Source: Aulosira sp. FACHB-615 (GTDB lineage Bacteria > Cyanobacteriota > Cyanobacteriia > Cyanobacteriales > Nostocaceae). From it: a DNA stretch of 64,000 bases. This document shows, piece by piece, positions 43,637 to 51,999 of the stretch. Made by a program: the position numbers and the translations under genes. A model generated the notes under the pieces. It did no database searches and had not been told where the DNA came from. It worked only from the letters and a program-made list of their open reading frames with translations. The DNA is taken from contig NZ_JACJSE010000017.1 in NCBI RefSeq assembly GCF_014698045.1, positions 1 through 64,000 of the forward strand, given 5' to 3'. How positions within the stretch are numbered: position 1 is the first letter of the stretch; each line of letters starts with the position of its first letter.

Positions 43637-43774
43637 GTGTTTGAGCTAAACTCTGCTCAAATTTTGGTTGTTTAATTATACACTCTACTGTCAAATCTGC
43701 CATAGAAAATTTGCCAGCCCACCTATTTGTAAATTTTATTTGCGGTTTGTAAATAAATGATGCAACATGGAAAT

Positions 43775-43814
43775 GTCAGAGGCAAAGCCACAAAAAATAC
43801 TGCAAACCTCTGAC
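43775..43814 (+). promoter_or_regulatory. Inverted repeat in the leader of the second carotenoid protein gene
   Basis: GTCAGAGG (43775-43782) and CCTCTGAC (43807-43814), 8 of 8 matching with 24 bases between, ending 42 bases before the start codon. It could be an operator or a 5'-UTR stem-loop. Confidence 0.4.
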
Positions 43815-43855
43815 TAGATTCTCAGCACACTTAACTAATCAACTGTGGTGCCATC

Positions 43856-44377
43856 ATGACATTCACTTCTGATTCAGCTTCAACCCGCTTCTCCAATGCT
43901 GTTAACTACAGCATCCAGGCTGTTGATGCCGTGACTTCCACCATTACCGTATTTCAAAACCTAAGTGTGGATGACCAACTAGCAGTGCTGTGGTATGCTT
44001 ACACAGAAATGGGACGTTCTATTACACCAGCAGCTACAGGTGCAGCTCGTTTACAGTTAGCTGAAGGTCTACTGAATCAAATCAAGCAGATTTCCCACAC
44101 AGAGCAACTAAACTTTATGCGTGACTTGGTTGCCAAGAAAAATACTGCCCTCACTCGCTCTTATGGTATTTTGAGCAATAACACCAAGTTAGCTTTTTGG
44201 TATGAATTGTCAGAGTTAATGGTCAAGGGTTTTGTTGTACCAGTACCAAGCGACTACAAGCTTTCTCGTGATGGTGGACAAGTATTAGAAGCAATCAAAG
44301 AATTAGATTTTGGTCAACAAATTACTGTTCTTCGCAAAGTAGTTACTGAAATGGGTGTTGACCCTTTAGCTGACTAA
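43856..44377 (+). CDS. Helical carotenoid protein paired with CTDH (HCP4-like)
   Basis: 173 residues homologous to the OCP N-terminal domain: LAVLWYAYTEMGRSITPAATGAA (42-64), LNFMRDLVAKKNTALTRSYGILSNN (85-109), LAFWYEL (112-118), and ITVLRKVVTEMGV near the end. The position directly before a CTDH gene is the arrangement of the HCP4 clade in Nostocales, which receives carotenoid from CTDH and quenches singlet oxygen well. The first 20 residues are a Ser/Thr-rich extension. Confidence 0.93.
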   Translation: MTFTSDSASTRFSNAVNYSIQAVDAVTSTITVFQNLSVDDQLAVLWYAYTEMGRSITPAATGAARLQLAEGLLNQIKQISHTEQLNFMRDLVAKKNTALTRSYGILSNNTKLAFWYELSELMVKGFVVPVPSDYKLSRDGGQVLEAIKELDFGQQITVLRKVVTEMGVDPLAD

Positions 44378-44416
44378 TCTGTGATATCCTCCCAACCTCA
44401 ATGATTTGCCAAACAC

Positions 44417-44442
44417 TGTTCCCAGATTTTTATCTGGGAACA
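44417..44442 (+). terminator. Strong hairpin between the carotenoid protein and CTDH genes
   Basis: An 11-bp perfect stem (TGTTCCCAGAT with ATCTGGGAACA) around TTTT, followed by AATTCTTTCTTG. Placed between two cooperating genes, it could cut CTDH expression relative to its partner, as attenuator or RNA-processing signal. Confidence 0.7.
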
Positions 44443-44553
44443 AATTCTTTCTTGAGGAATAGTGCAAGTTAACAATCTACTTCAAAAGCAGCTTTTTTTA
44501 TTTTTACTTTTATATTCAAATTAATTTTTAGTTAGCTTAATACTACTAATTTT

Positions 44554-44973
44554 ATGAAAACTGCTGAATCTATAAGTGCAATTCAAATTGCAGGAATTAC
44601 AGAACCTTGCATCTTAGATTATTTTGCCAGTCTCAATGCGGGTCAATTTCAACAAACAGCCGCACTGTTTTCTGAAGATGGTGTGATGTATCCGCCTTTT
44701 GAGTCTGGTATTGTGGGGAAAGATGCGATCGCAGCTTATTTACAACAAGAAGCCCAAGGACTTCAAGCCTATCCCCGTGAAGGAATTATTGAAAATATAG
44801 AAAATAACCACATCCAAGTTCAAGTAACAGGTAAAGCTCAAACCTCTTGGTGTGGTGTAAATGTTATCTGGCTATTTATCTTGAACCAACAACGGCAAAT
44901 TACTTATACCAAAATCAAACTCTTAGCTTCTCCCCAAGAATTATTAGCGTTACAGCCACAAAATAGGGGTTAG
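44554..44973 (+). CDS. CTDH, carotenoid-binding OCP C-terminal domain homolog
   Basis: 139 residues with the NTF2-like fold of the OCP C-terminal domain: helix ILDYFASLNAGQFQQTAALFSEDGVMYPPFE (20-50), GKDAIAAYL, and the strand VNVIWLFILN (102-111) with W106, which corresponds by position to the keto-oxygen-binding Trp of OCP. Two cysteines (C19, C100) are present; a Cys near residue 100 mediates dimerisation in the Anabaena homolog. It binds and delivers carotenoid, as a homodimer, to HCP. Confidence 0.92.
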   Translation: MKTAESISAIQIAGITEPCILDYFASLNAGQFQQTAALFSEDGVMYPPFESGIVGKDAIAAYLQQEAQGLQAYPREGIIENIENNHIQVQVTGKAQTSWCGVNVIWLFILNQQRQITYTKIKLLASPQELLALQPQNRG

Positions 44974-45100
44974 AGTTTAGAGGCTAGTGGCTAGAAAACA
45001 AGTTTTTCTGATTTAGTTCTTATTTCAAAACTTATCAGTGCAGCGTCAAAAATACTAACCTCTAATCCCTAGCCATTAGACCCTAACTCTTAGTAGCCAC
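44966..45100. repeat. Heptamer repeats flanking the CTDH 3' end
   Basis: TTAGAGG/CTAGTGG-type units at 44968-44995 and complementary CTAACCTCTAATCCCTAGCC units at 45054-45090, the latter running into the next convergent gene's 3' end. Confidence 0.6.
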
Positions 45101-45523
45101 TGCTAACTGCAAAGAGCGCATTAACAATTTTCTACCCAATTCAACATCTGCTGGAGCGCATATCCAATCAGGATGCGCTGTCATAAGCAGGCTATCTAAA
45201 GTTTCTTGATCAAACAAGTGCCAAACAGGAACATTATTAACTTCCATTTCGATCGCATAGCAATTCAGGCTAACACAGTAAATCTTACAAGCTTCAGCCA
45301 TTCTGACCAAAGTCATTTTCTCTCCTGGTTGTAAAGCACGAAATTGGCGGATAGCCTGTTTAAAATCGCTGATGGAATCAACCACTAACCCAGGAATAGC
45401 TATGGTTAAACTTTTGTCTCCGTTGACTGCAATCCAATATTGGCGGCTGGGATCAATCCCTTCTAACCAAGGAAACTCATCATCAAGACGGTAACGGGGA
45501 GACAAACAAAATAAAGCTTCCAT
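45083..45523 (-). CDS. Conserved hypothetical cyanobacterial protein (146 aa)
   Basis: Read from ATG 45523 (MEALFCLSPRYRLDDEFPWLEG); four residues longer from ATG 45535. Soluble, mixed alpha/beta, with several Cys (CLS, CKIYCVSLNCY) and a C-terminal helix LGRKLLMRSLQLAVA. No named family is recognised and no catalytic motif is seen. The pattern of conserved-looking aromatic and charged residues supports a real protein. Confidence 0.65.
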   Translation of the reverse strand: MEALFCLSPRYRLDDEFPWLEGIDPSRQYWIAVNGDKSLTIAIPGLVVDSISDFKQAIRQFRALQPGEKMTLVRMAEACKIYCVSLNCYAIEMEVNNVPVWHLFDQETLDSLLMTAHPDWICAPADVELGRKLLMRSLQLAVATKS

Positions 45524-45700
45524 AGGCGGAATCACGACTTTAATTGTAATTCAGGGGTAATTTTTCACGCTGATTGTTACCAAATAATTAATTTGGTAAC
45601 TCTATTTTTTACAGTATTTGATAAGTAGCCCCTATAAATCAAATAAATTTAGTAAAAGTTAGCATTTTGCTTAACTTTTCTTAATATCTCCCTACCGCCT

Positions 45701-45765
45701 ATGGAACTCATATTTGATTTCTGAAAAAAATCAGTACGCTCTTTCCTACTCCCTACTCCTAGTTT
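45701..45765 (+). mobile_element. Partial third copy of the TATAGGA-type MITE
   Basis: TATGGAACTCATATTTGATT, then AAAAAAATCAGTACG, then CTTTCCTACTCCCTACTCC matches the left two-thirds of the elements at 3236-3343 and 14721-14876. The right end is missing. Confidence 0.6.
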
Positions 45766-45771
45766 GTGAGC

Positions 45772-45820
45772 TACGGTGTACACACAAGTTTGCCCAGAGA
45801 GAGTTTCCGTGTACACCGTA
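45772..45820. repeat. Inverted repeat TACGGTGTACAC...GTGTACACCGTA
   Basis: A 12-bp perfect inverted repeat with 25 bases between. One arm with its flank (CTACGGTGTACACACAAGT) recurs at 52651-52669, marking it as a dispersed element end. Confidence 0.65.
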
Positions 45821-45832
45821 AGGAGGGGATAA

Positions 45833-46504
45833 TTATCTAGACTGATTCTTGTCGCTACCAATATTATCAGTAGTAGAAGAATTGGTATTTGATGAGCCGT
45901 TGGGTTGATCTGAGCTTTGAGGTATGACAGTTTTAGATGTATTCGTTTGACTCCCATCGGCCGAGTTGTTAGTACTATCTTGGCGAGGGGTAGTTTGTGT
46001 TTCTGAATTGGACGGCTGTTGAGATGGAACGGTGATATTAATGTCTGGTTGAGCAGGTATATTGACTGGTGGCACTTGCTGTTGAGGAACTACAATAGGT
46101 ACTTCTCTGGTTCTTTCAATAATTGTGGTTTGTTGTGGTTGGGGAGATGGAAGCCCACTGTTAGGTGAAGGGGTTACGACTGGTTGAGTTTCGTTAATTA
46201 CTGTTTCTCTGGGTTGATTAAAGTACCAAAATGCACCAACAATTAAGCCAGCTAAAGATGTGAGCAAAATTCCTAATAGCAAACCACGAGAGGCATTTTC
46301 ATTGTCACGAGCGGCTAAATTAGCTTGTTGGTAATTACGCTCAATTTCTCGACCATTGGCGTAACCATTACTGTAAGAACTCACATTGTTGTTAACACTT
46401 TCACTGGTGCGGGTCACGTTGGTGTGAGTGTTACCATAATTATCGGTGTAAGATTGTTGTTTAGTTTCGCTGTTATAAGTTTCACGATCGCCTGAATTTG
46501 TCAT
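45833..46504 (-). CDS. Single-pass membrane protein with disordered Pro/Ser-rich tail
   Basis: 223 residues. Residues 1-70 are polar, Asn/Ser/Tyr-rich. One transmembrane helix lies at about 73-95 (RGLLLGILLTSLAGLIVGAFWYF). The C-terminal 125 residues are low complexity, rich in Pro, Gln, Ser, Asn and Thr, with VVPQQQVPPVNIPAQPDINI. This suggests an envelope protein with an extended extracytoplasmic tail. No family is recognised. Confidence 0.65.
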   Translation of the reverse strand: MTNSGDRETYNSETKQQSYTDNYGNTHTNVTRTSESVNNNVSSYSNGYANGREIERNYQQANLAARDNENASRGLLLGILLTSLAGLIVGAFWYFNQPRETVINETQPVVTPSPNSGLPSPQPQQTTIIERTREVPIVVPQQQVPPVNIPAQPDINITVPSQQPSNSETQTTPRQDSTNNSADGSQTNTSKTVIPQSSDQPNGSSNTNSSTTDNIGSDKNQSR

Positions 46505-46880
46505 AATATTAATTACACTCCTAAAATATTGGTTGACAAAGCTAAACCTTTGCTAAAAAAGCAATTGCCATAATAATTTACAAAGAACTTCCAAAAGTTT
46601 AGTTCTTTTTTTTACTTGGCTTTTAATGATATTCAGCATACATTCTGCAATTACATCGACGGTTCTATCTAGAGTCGGGAGTTAATCATCTGCCAAAAGA
46701 ATGAGTCTGGGGTGGATACGGCAACTGATTGAAAGAAGTAATGAGTAATGAGTCAAAAACTTACTTATTACTCACTACTTAATACCCATTACTCATTACC
46801 TGTTACTTCAAAATGGTCAAGCTTGCTGACAGGCGATCGCTCATACTAAAAAATAGTCAACTAGCACATACATTAAATAG
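46505..46880. other. 376-base intergenic region with a heptamer repeat
   Basis: Contains AGTAATGAGTAATGAG-type units at about 46737-46752 and complementary TTACTCACTACTTAATACCC units at 46767-46806, forming a long hairpin. The tocopherol cyclase promoter must lie nearby. No gene. Confidence 0.6.
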
Positions 46881-47966
46881 ATGTTTTCCTGTCCCAGCAA
46901 ATCTCAGACACCCCATAGTGGCTATCATTGGGATGGTAGCGATCGCCGTTTTTTTGAAGGCTGGTATTATCGTGTAACCTTGCCAGACTGCGGACAAACC
47001 TTTGCTTTCATGTACTCCATTGAAGATCCCACTGGTGGTAAAGCTTATAGTGGTGGTGCAGCCCAAGTCCTCGGCCCAAACGATGAGTATTTATGCCGGA
47101 CTTTTCCCGATGTAGAAAAATTTTGGGCTAGTCGAGATGTCTTAGCTTTAGGACATTGGGGAAAAACCAACCTCAACACTCAACCCATATACCTTTTACC
47201 CACAGAATTTGCACAACATATTCAAGAAGGTTACCAAGCCACAGCTAAGATCAATCAGGGAATCATTCGTGATCCTGCAACGGGTTTTTATTGTCGCTGG
47301 TTGTACGAAATTCAGCCGATATATGGTTGGGGAAATCACAATAGTCTTCAGCAATCAACTGCTGGCTGGCTGTCATTTTCACAGATTTTTGAACCGGGCT
47401 GGCAAATTTTAATGGCGCACGGTTTAGCTAGTGGTTGGATAGACTGGAACGGCAAAATTTATGAATTTACCAACGCGCCAGCCTATGGTGAGAAAAACTG
47501 GGGCGGGGCGTTTCCGCAAAAATGGTTTTGGCTCAACTGTAATTGCTTTGATGGCGAACCTGACTTAGCATTAACCGCAGGTGGTGGTAGACGCGGTGTA
47601 TTGTGGTGGATGGAATCTGTCGCCATGATTGGAGTGCATTATCAAGGCAAATTTTATGAATTTGTCCCTTGGAACTCCCAAGTGCAATGGAAAATTCAAC
47701 CTTGGGGTAGATGGCAAATGCACGCTAGAAATTTAAACTACGAGGTTGAGTTGACAGGAACTACGCATCTACCAGGTACACCCCTACGTGCGCCGACAAC
47801 AAATGGCTTAATGCACTGTTGTCGAGATACTATGCAAGGAAATCTGAATTTGGAGTTGCGAAAAATTAGTGACAAACAATCTCAAATTATCCTAAAATCA
47901 CAGAGTTCTCTGTGTGGTTTAGAAATAGGTGGTGGTTCTTGGGACAGTTCGTGGCACTCTAGCTGA
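46881..47966 (+). CDS. Tocopherol cyclase
   Basis: 361 residues with the VTE1/Slr1737 pattern: HSGYHWDGSDRRFFEGWYYRV near the start, then FAFMYSIEDP, WLSFSQIFEPGWQILMAHG, and Trp-rich beta strands throughout (KNWGGAFPQKWFWLNC, LWWMESVAM). The lipocalin-like beta barrel closes the chromanol ring of 2,3-dimethyl-6-phytyl-1,4-benzoquinol to give tocopherol, at thylakoid or envelope membranes. It is monocistronic, with tRNA-Arg 33 bases downstream. Confidence 0.95.
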   Translation: MFSCPSKSQTPHSGYHWDGSDRRFFEGWYYRVTLPDCGQTFAFMYSIEDPTGGKAYSGGAAQVLGPNDEYLCRTFPDVEKFWASRDVLALGHWGKTNLNTQPIYLLPTEFAQHIQEGYQATAKINQGIIRDPATGFYCRWLYEIQPIYGWGNHNSLQQSTAGWLSFSQIFEPGWQILMAHGLASGWIDWNGKIYEFTNAPAYGEKNWGGAFPQKWFWLNCNCFDGEPDLALTAGGGRRGVLWWMESVAMIGVHYQGKFYEFVPWNSQVQWKIQPWGRWQMHARNLNYEVELTGTTHLPGTPLRAPTTNGLMHCCRDTMQGNLNLELRKISDKQSQIILKSQSSLCGLEIGGGSWDSSWHSS

Positions 47967-47998
47967 AACTACTGCTATTATATTTATGCTTCGTAGTT

Positions 47999-48072
47999 GG
48001 GGCTGTAGCTCAGTTGGATAGAGCGAGCGCCTCCTAAGCGCTAGGCCGTGCGTTCGAGACGCACCAGTCCCG
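47999..48072 (+). tRNA. tRNA-Arg (anticodon CCT)
   Basis: 74 bases. Acceptor GGGGCTG with CAGTCCC (one G-T pair), D arm GCTC/GAGC, anticodon stem AGCGC/GCGCT with loop CT-CCT-AA, T arm GTGCG-TTCGAGA-CGCAC. Discriminator G. Confidence 0.95.
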
Positions 48073-48308
48073 TCGTTGTATCAAAGTAAAGTTCAACAAA
48101 TTTGGTCAGCAGTTTTTACGGAATCTTCCGAATTTGTGTGAATTTAACTCTTAAATACCTGCTGATTGGTTTTATGTCCAGTTCGGTAGGCATAAACAGC
48201 AAATTCCCTAGACAAAACAGGGTAGATTTGCTAAAAATCTGCTAGTCTAACTTATACTTTTAGCTTATTCAGAGAATCTACGTCTTAGTCACACGAAATC
48301 ATAGAGCC

Positions 48309-48905
48309 TTGAAGAACAATTTTTTGTTTACAGGTAAATCTTTTCGGTTTATGGTTCTTACCTTACCGATATTATTTTGGTTCGGTTACAAAGAAGTTCA
48401 AAAACAAACCCAGCCACCTCAAGCAGTATTGGTATTGGGTGGTTCAACCAAAAAATTAGAAAGAGAGAAATTTACTGCGGAGTTTGTACGTAAGCATCCG
48501 AAGTTACCCATCTGGATTACGGGTGGAAGTCCCCCTAGAACAACTCGCAGTGTATTTGTCAAGGCTGGTGTTGATCCCAAGAGATTACACTTGGATTATG
48601 AAGCGGTAGATACAGTTACTAATTTTACCAGCTTAGTAGATGATTTGAAAGCCAAGGGGATAAAAAGAGTTTATTTGATTACTTCTGATTTCCACATGCG
48701 TCGTGCTTCGGTTATTGGTGAGATCATCTTAGGTAGCCGAGGAATTGACTTTCAGCCAGTTTCTGTTCCTTCAAAATCGCCACCGGAACCGATAGAAAAA
48801 TCTATCCGTGATGGAGCTAGAGCGTTAATGTGGGTAGCAACTGGTTATACTGGTGCAAATGATCCTAGCAAGGGTGGTAAATCCAGAATTGAGAGTAGAA
48901 GATAA
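48309..48905 (+). CDS. YdcF/SanA-type DUF218 membrane protein
   Basis: 198 residues from TTG 48309; ATG 48351 is a shorter alternative. A single N-terminal membrane segment (about 12-28) precedes the DUF218 fold: AVLVLGGS, PIWITGGSPP, and LITSDFHMRRA. Members such as SanA/ElyC influence envelope integrity, with no settled enzyme activity. The C-terminus is basic and disordered. Confidence 0.82.
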   Translation: MKNNFLFTGKSFRFMVLTLPILFWFGYKEVQKQTQPPQAVLVLGGSTKKLEREKFTAEFVRKHPKLPIWITGGSPPRTTRSVFVKAGVDPKRLHLDYEAVDTVTNFTSLVDDLKAKGIKRVYLITSDFHMRRASVIGEIILGSRGIDFQPVSVPSKSPPEPIEKSIRDGARALMWVATGYTGANDPSKGGKSRIESRR

Positions 48906-48940
48906 AAAGTAAAAGAGCAAAAATCTATTTTTTACTTTTT
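48904..48940. terminator. Bidirectional terminator-like hairpin
   Basis: AAAAAGTAAAA pairs with TTTTACTTTTT, between convergent genes, followed by further TACTTTTTAC units on the plus strand. Confidence 0.5.
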
Positions 48941-48961
48941 ACTTTTTACTTTGTTAGTTGC

Positions 48962-49255
48962 CTATGCAGCCATTTCTTGTACTAGCACAAAGGGCTGTAC
49001 TATTAGAGTATTAAAGCGTTTTTGACGATCGCCATTCCATATTCCCACTTGGTCTACGGAAGGTTTGGTAATTAGTTGCTCATCAATCCACTGTTGTACA
49101 GATTGGGTGTTATCATTTGCGATCGCTTCTCCTACATCTAACAAACTTAGCCCTTGTGCTACCAAAATCACTGCATCGCGCTGCACATGGGGAATTAACC
49201 AATCCCATTCCGCCTCATCTAAACCTTCTGTTAACTCTGCTCTTAAATCTGACAT
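48962..49255 (-). CDS. DUF2288 protein
   Basis: 97 residues with the DUF2288 pattern: LDEAEWDWLIPHVQRDAVILV near the N-terminus and FNTLIVQPFVLVQEMAA at the end. Small, acidic and soluble, found in cyanobacteria and gammaproteobacteria. Function unknown. Confidence 0.85.
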   Translation of the reverse strand: MSDLRAELTEGLDEAEWDWLIPHVQRDAVILVAQGLSLLDVGEAIANDNTQSVQQWIDEQLITKPSVDQVGIWNGDRQKRFNTLIVQPFVLVQEMAA

Positions 49256-49589
49256 GATTGCACGTTCATCTTGATATACATTCGATTTTACATGAGAGGT
49301 TAGGAGCTAGAGTCTGGGGGATATATAGGCATCCTATTTTAGATATTAATCAGAGAGACAAGGTAGACAAGGTAGACAAGGGAGATAGATGTTGGTAAAT
49401 CATTTAGGGTAATTATCTACAGCTTCGCACAGACAAAATTCATACCTCTAACTGAGATTTATAACTACAGATAGATGTCAATCTATAATCGTCAATTATT
49501 GACAGTTATTCTTAATTCTTATACTATTGAAGAAATTAGTTGCAAATATTTTGCAACTTTTTTTGTGCCATTTTTGTGATTTTAAGGTG
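49256..49589. other. 334-base intergenic region upstream of the multicopper oxidase
   Basis: Holds a three-unit tandem repeat GACAAGGTA at about 49357-49382 and the oxidase promoter. A TTG start at 49527 would extend the oxidase into this region; the ATG at 49590 fits a Tat signal better. Confidence 0.55.
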
Positions 49590-50615
49590 ATGCCCAACAA
49601 CTTGCTTCTGGGTAAAGAGCAACTATTCAGCCGTCGTCAACTGCTGAAACTGGGAATATGCGGTGCTGGGGTTGCTGGTACTGCGGCACTTTGGCATACT
49701 CTGAATGCACAAAGCAAGTCGATAGTCAAAGTCCCACCGTTGGCAATAGCAGCAACAAGCCAAACTACAAATCCTATGCAAATGCTACGAAATTTCGATT
49801 ATGGCGTAGTGAAGCAGGAGAACGGACGGACTGTCAGAGAATTTCAGTTAACTGCGGGGACTTCTGTCATTCAGCTTAATAGTGCTGTTTCCTATAATGT
49901 TTGGGATTTAAATGGTCGTATTCCAGGGCCGACGTTACGGGCGAAGCAAGGCGAACGTGTGCGGATACTATTTCTCAATAAGGCGGGACATTCTCACTCT
50001 CTACATTTTCATGGTGTTCATCCCGCAGAGATGGACGGTATTCGTCCAGTCAGCAATGGTAGTGCAGCAATTTATGAATTTGACGCAGAACCTTATGGGG
50101 TTCACTTATACCACTGCCATATTGCACCAGTGACTCGTCATATTGCCAAGGGTTTATATGGGATGTTTATTATTGATCCTCCCACACCGCGCCCCCCGGC
50201 TGATGAGATGGTGTTAGTCATGGCTGGATATGATGTCAATGACGACAGCCACAATGAATATTATGCTTTTAACGGATTACCACATCACTTCATGGATAAT
50301 CCCATCCCAATTTATCAAAATCAATTGATTCGTTTGTATGTTCTTAACATCATTGAATATGATCCGGCGGTGACTTTTCACTTACACGCCAACTTCTTTG
50401 ATGTGTACCGCAGTGGAATGACGATGACTCCCAGTGAGAAGACGGATGTGATTACGATGGGTGTTGCAGAACGACACATTTTAGAATTTGCTTTCCGCTA
50501 TCCAGGTAAGTATATGTTCCATCCTCATCAAGATGCGATCGCAGAAAATGGTTGCATGGGTCAATTTGAAGTAATTGCTGATAAATCTTCGCAACCTCCT
50601 CGCAAAACTTCTTAA
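49590..50615 (+). CDS. Tat-exported two-domain multicopper oxidase
   Basis: 341 residues from ATG 49590 (AAGG 4 bases upstream). The Tat signal has SRRQLLKLG (14-22) and a hydrophobic core. Copper sites: HSLHFHG (H137, H139, H141), HLYHCHI (H172, C176, H177), H184 and M192 of a type 1 site in the first domain, then HLHANFF (H264, H266) and HPHQD (H311, H313) in the second. This is the two-domain layout related to copper nitrite reductase; small oxidases of this kind act on phenols, Cu(I) or Fe(II). The HhH lipoprotein and ferritin-like genes follow on the same strand. Confidence 0.9.
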   Translation: MPNNLLLGKEQLFSRRQLLKLGICGAGVAGTAALWHTLNAQSKSIVKVPPLAIAATSQTTNPMQMLRNFDYGVVKQENGRTVREFQLTAGTSVIQLNSAVSYNVWDLNGRIPGPTLRAKQGERVRILFLNKAGHSHSLHFHGVHPAEMDGIRPVSNGSAAIYEFDAEPYGVHLYHCHIAPVTRHIAKGLYGMFIIDPPTPRPPADEMVLVMAGYDVNDDSHNEYYAFNGLPHHFMDNPIPIYQNQLIRLYVLNIIEYDPAVTFHLHANFFDVYRSGMTMTPSEKTDVITMGVAERHILEFAFRYPGKYMFHPHQDAIAENGCMGQFEVIADKSSQPPRKTS

Positions 50616-50806
50616 CTAAATTCAACGAGTAAATTTACGTCAAATCAACAACAAACAGTAATGTTAGTAGCTTTATATCTCAAATATATTGAAAAAAACA
50701 TTAAAATACATACAAAATTTTAATCACTAGTTGCTAAAGTATGGCATTAGCTAGAAAATGAGCATAGCTAAATCTACGACACTAAGTCATACAAGCTGTT
50801 AAAAAC

Positions 50807-51847
50807 ATGAAAAAATTTAAATACTTTTGTTTAACTATTGCTACTGCTGCAATTGTCAGCCTGAGTGCTTGTAACAACACCCCAACCGCAGAAAATCCCT
50901 CTGCGCCAGCAACCACTTCACCCTCAACAGCCCAAGTCACAGAAGCGACAACTCATAGCGGTCATGGCGGCAAAGCAAAAATTAATATTAATACAGCGAT
51001 ATTGTCAGAATTAGATAAATTTGAAGCAAAATTAGGTGTACCGGCTTTATCCAACAAAATTCAAGCTAGTCGTCCTTATGCTAGTCCCGAAGATTTAGTG
51101 ACTAAAAAAGTAATTACCCAAGAACAGTTCGACCAAATTAAAGACCAAGTAACAGTTCAGGAAGTTGTGTTAACAGGTGAAACCAAAGATGTCGATTATA
51201 TGACAAAGTTAGGCTTAATGAAAGGACACCTGTTAGTAGCCCAAGAATTGTTAGACAAAAACCTGCCAAAACAAGCCGAACCTCATATTGGACACCCAGT
51301 TGAGGAAATTTATGTGGATGTCGAAGATCAGTTGAATGAACGCAAAGTGAAAGAATTCAAGACAACTTTGGTGAGTTTGCAAGATTTAGTCAAATCAAAT
51401 CCCAAGAATGCCAAAGTTAAAACTGATTTTACTGCTTCTGTAGAATCTGTAGATGGTGCGATCGCAGTTCTACCAGAAGCGCAACGCACAAAGCCAGGAT
51501 TTGTGCTTCAGGTAATTAATGGCTTGTTGGATGCAGCTAACTCTGAATATGGGGCAGCGATCGCAGATGGTAAAATAGCCGCAGCCATTGAATATCAAGA
51601 CTCTCGTGGTTTTGTGGTTTATGCCGATGACTTATATAAAAGTATTTCTAGCCAAGTAGCGCAAAGTAGCCCCGATGCAAATAAAGCCATAGAAGCTAGT
51701 TTCAGTGACTTGGTAAAAGTTTGGCCTAGCGCCGTTCCTCCCGCCAAACCAGTCAAAACCCCCGTAGAAGTGACTCAGTTAATCAAAACCATTGAGCAGA
51801 ATTCTCAAAAAATCATTGATAAATCAAGTACAAAAGCACAGCGATAG
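50807..51847 (+). CDS. HhH-domain lipoprotein
   Basis: 346 residues. The lipobox LSAC (about 19-22) predicts a lipid-anchored periplasmic protein. A Thr/Pro/Ser linker holds HSGHGG. Residues about 57-115 form a ComEA-like helix-hairpin-helix pair (ININTAILSELDKFEAKLG, then YASPEDLV). The rest is a long helical domain with PHIGHPVEEIYVDVED, whose His/Glu/Asp could bind metal. Full family unknown. Cotranscription with the oxidase (190-base gap) and ferritin (150-base gap) is plausible. Confidence 0.75.
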   Translation: MKKFKYFCLTIATAAIVSLSACNNTPTAENPSAPATTSPSTAQVTEATTHSGHGGKAKININTAILSELDKFEAKLGVPALSNKIQASRPYASPEDLVTKKVITQEQFDQIKDQVTVQEVVLTGETKDVDYMTKLGLMKGHLLVAQELLDKNLPKQAEPHIGHPVEEIYVDVEDQLNERKVKEFKTTLVSLQDLVKSNPKNAKVKTDFTASVESVDGAIAVLPEAQRTKPGFVLQVINGLLDAANSEYGAAIADGKIAAAIEYQDSRGFVVYADDLYKSISSQVAQSSPDANKAIEASFSDLVKVWPSAVPPAKPVKTPVEVTQLIKTIEQNSQKIIDKSSTKAQR

Positions 51848-51999
51848 ACTCTAAACTAACAAAAAAGTAGAGAGTCAAACGTTTAAAATAAGTGAGCTAT
51901 GAGCAAATAATTAGAGATGAAACGTAAAAGTTTCCTGTGCTTCATTCCTAATTAATGACTCATCAGGCTCCATTTATATATTGCTGAACTTAACAACTG

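Noticed and set aside
45649..45957. Minus-strand frame overlapping the Pro/Ser-rich membrane protein gene
   Set aside because: It overlaps the better frame and continues through a MITE fragment.
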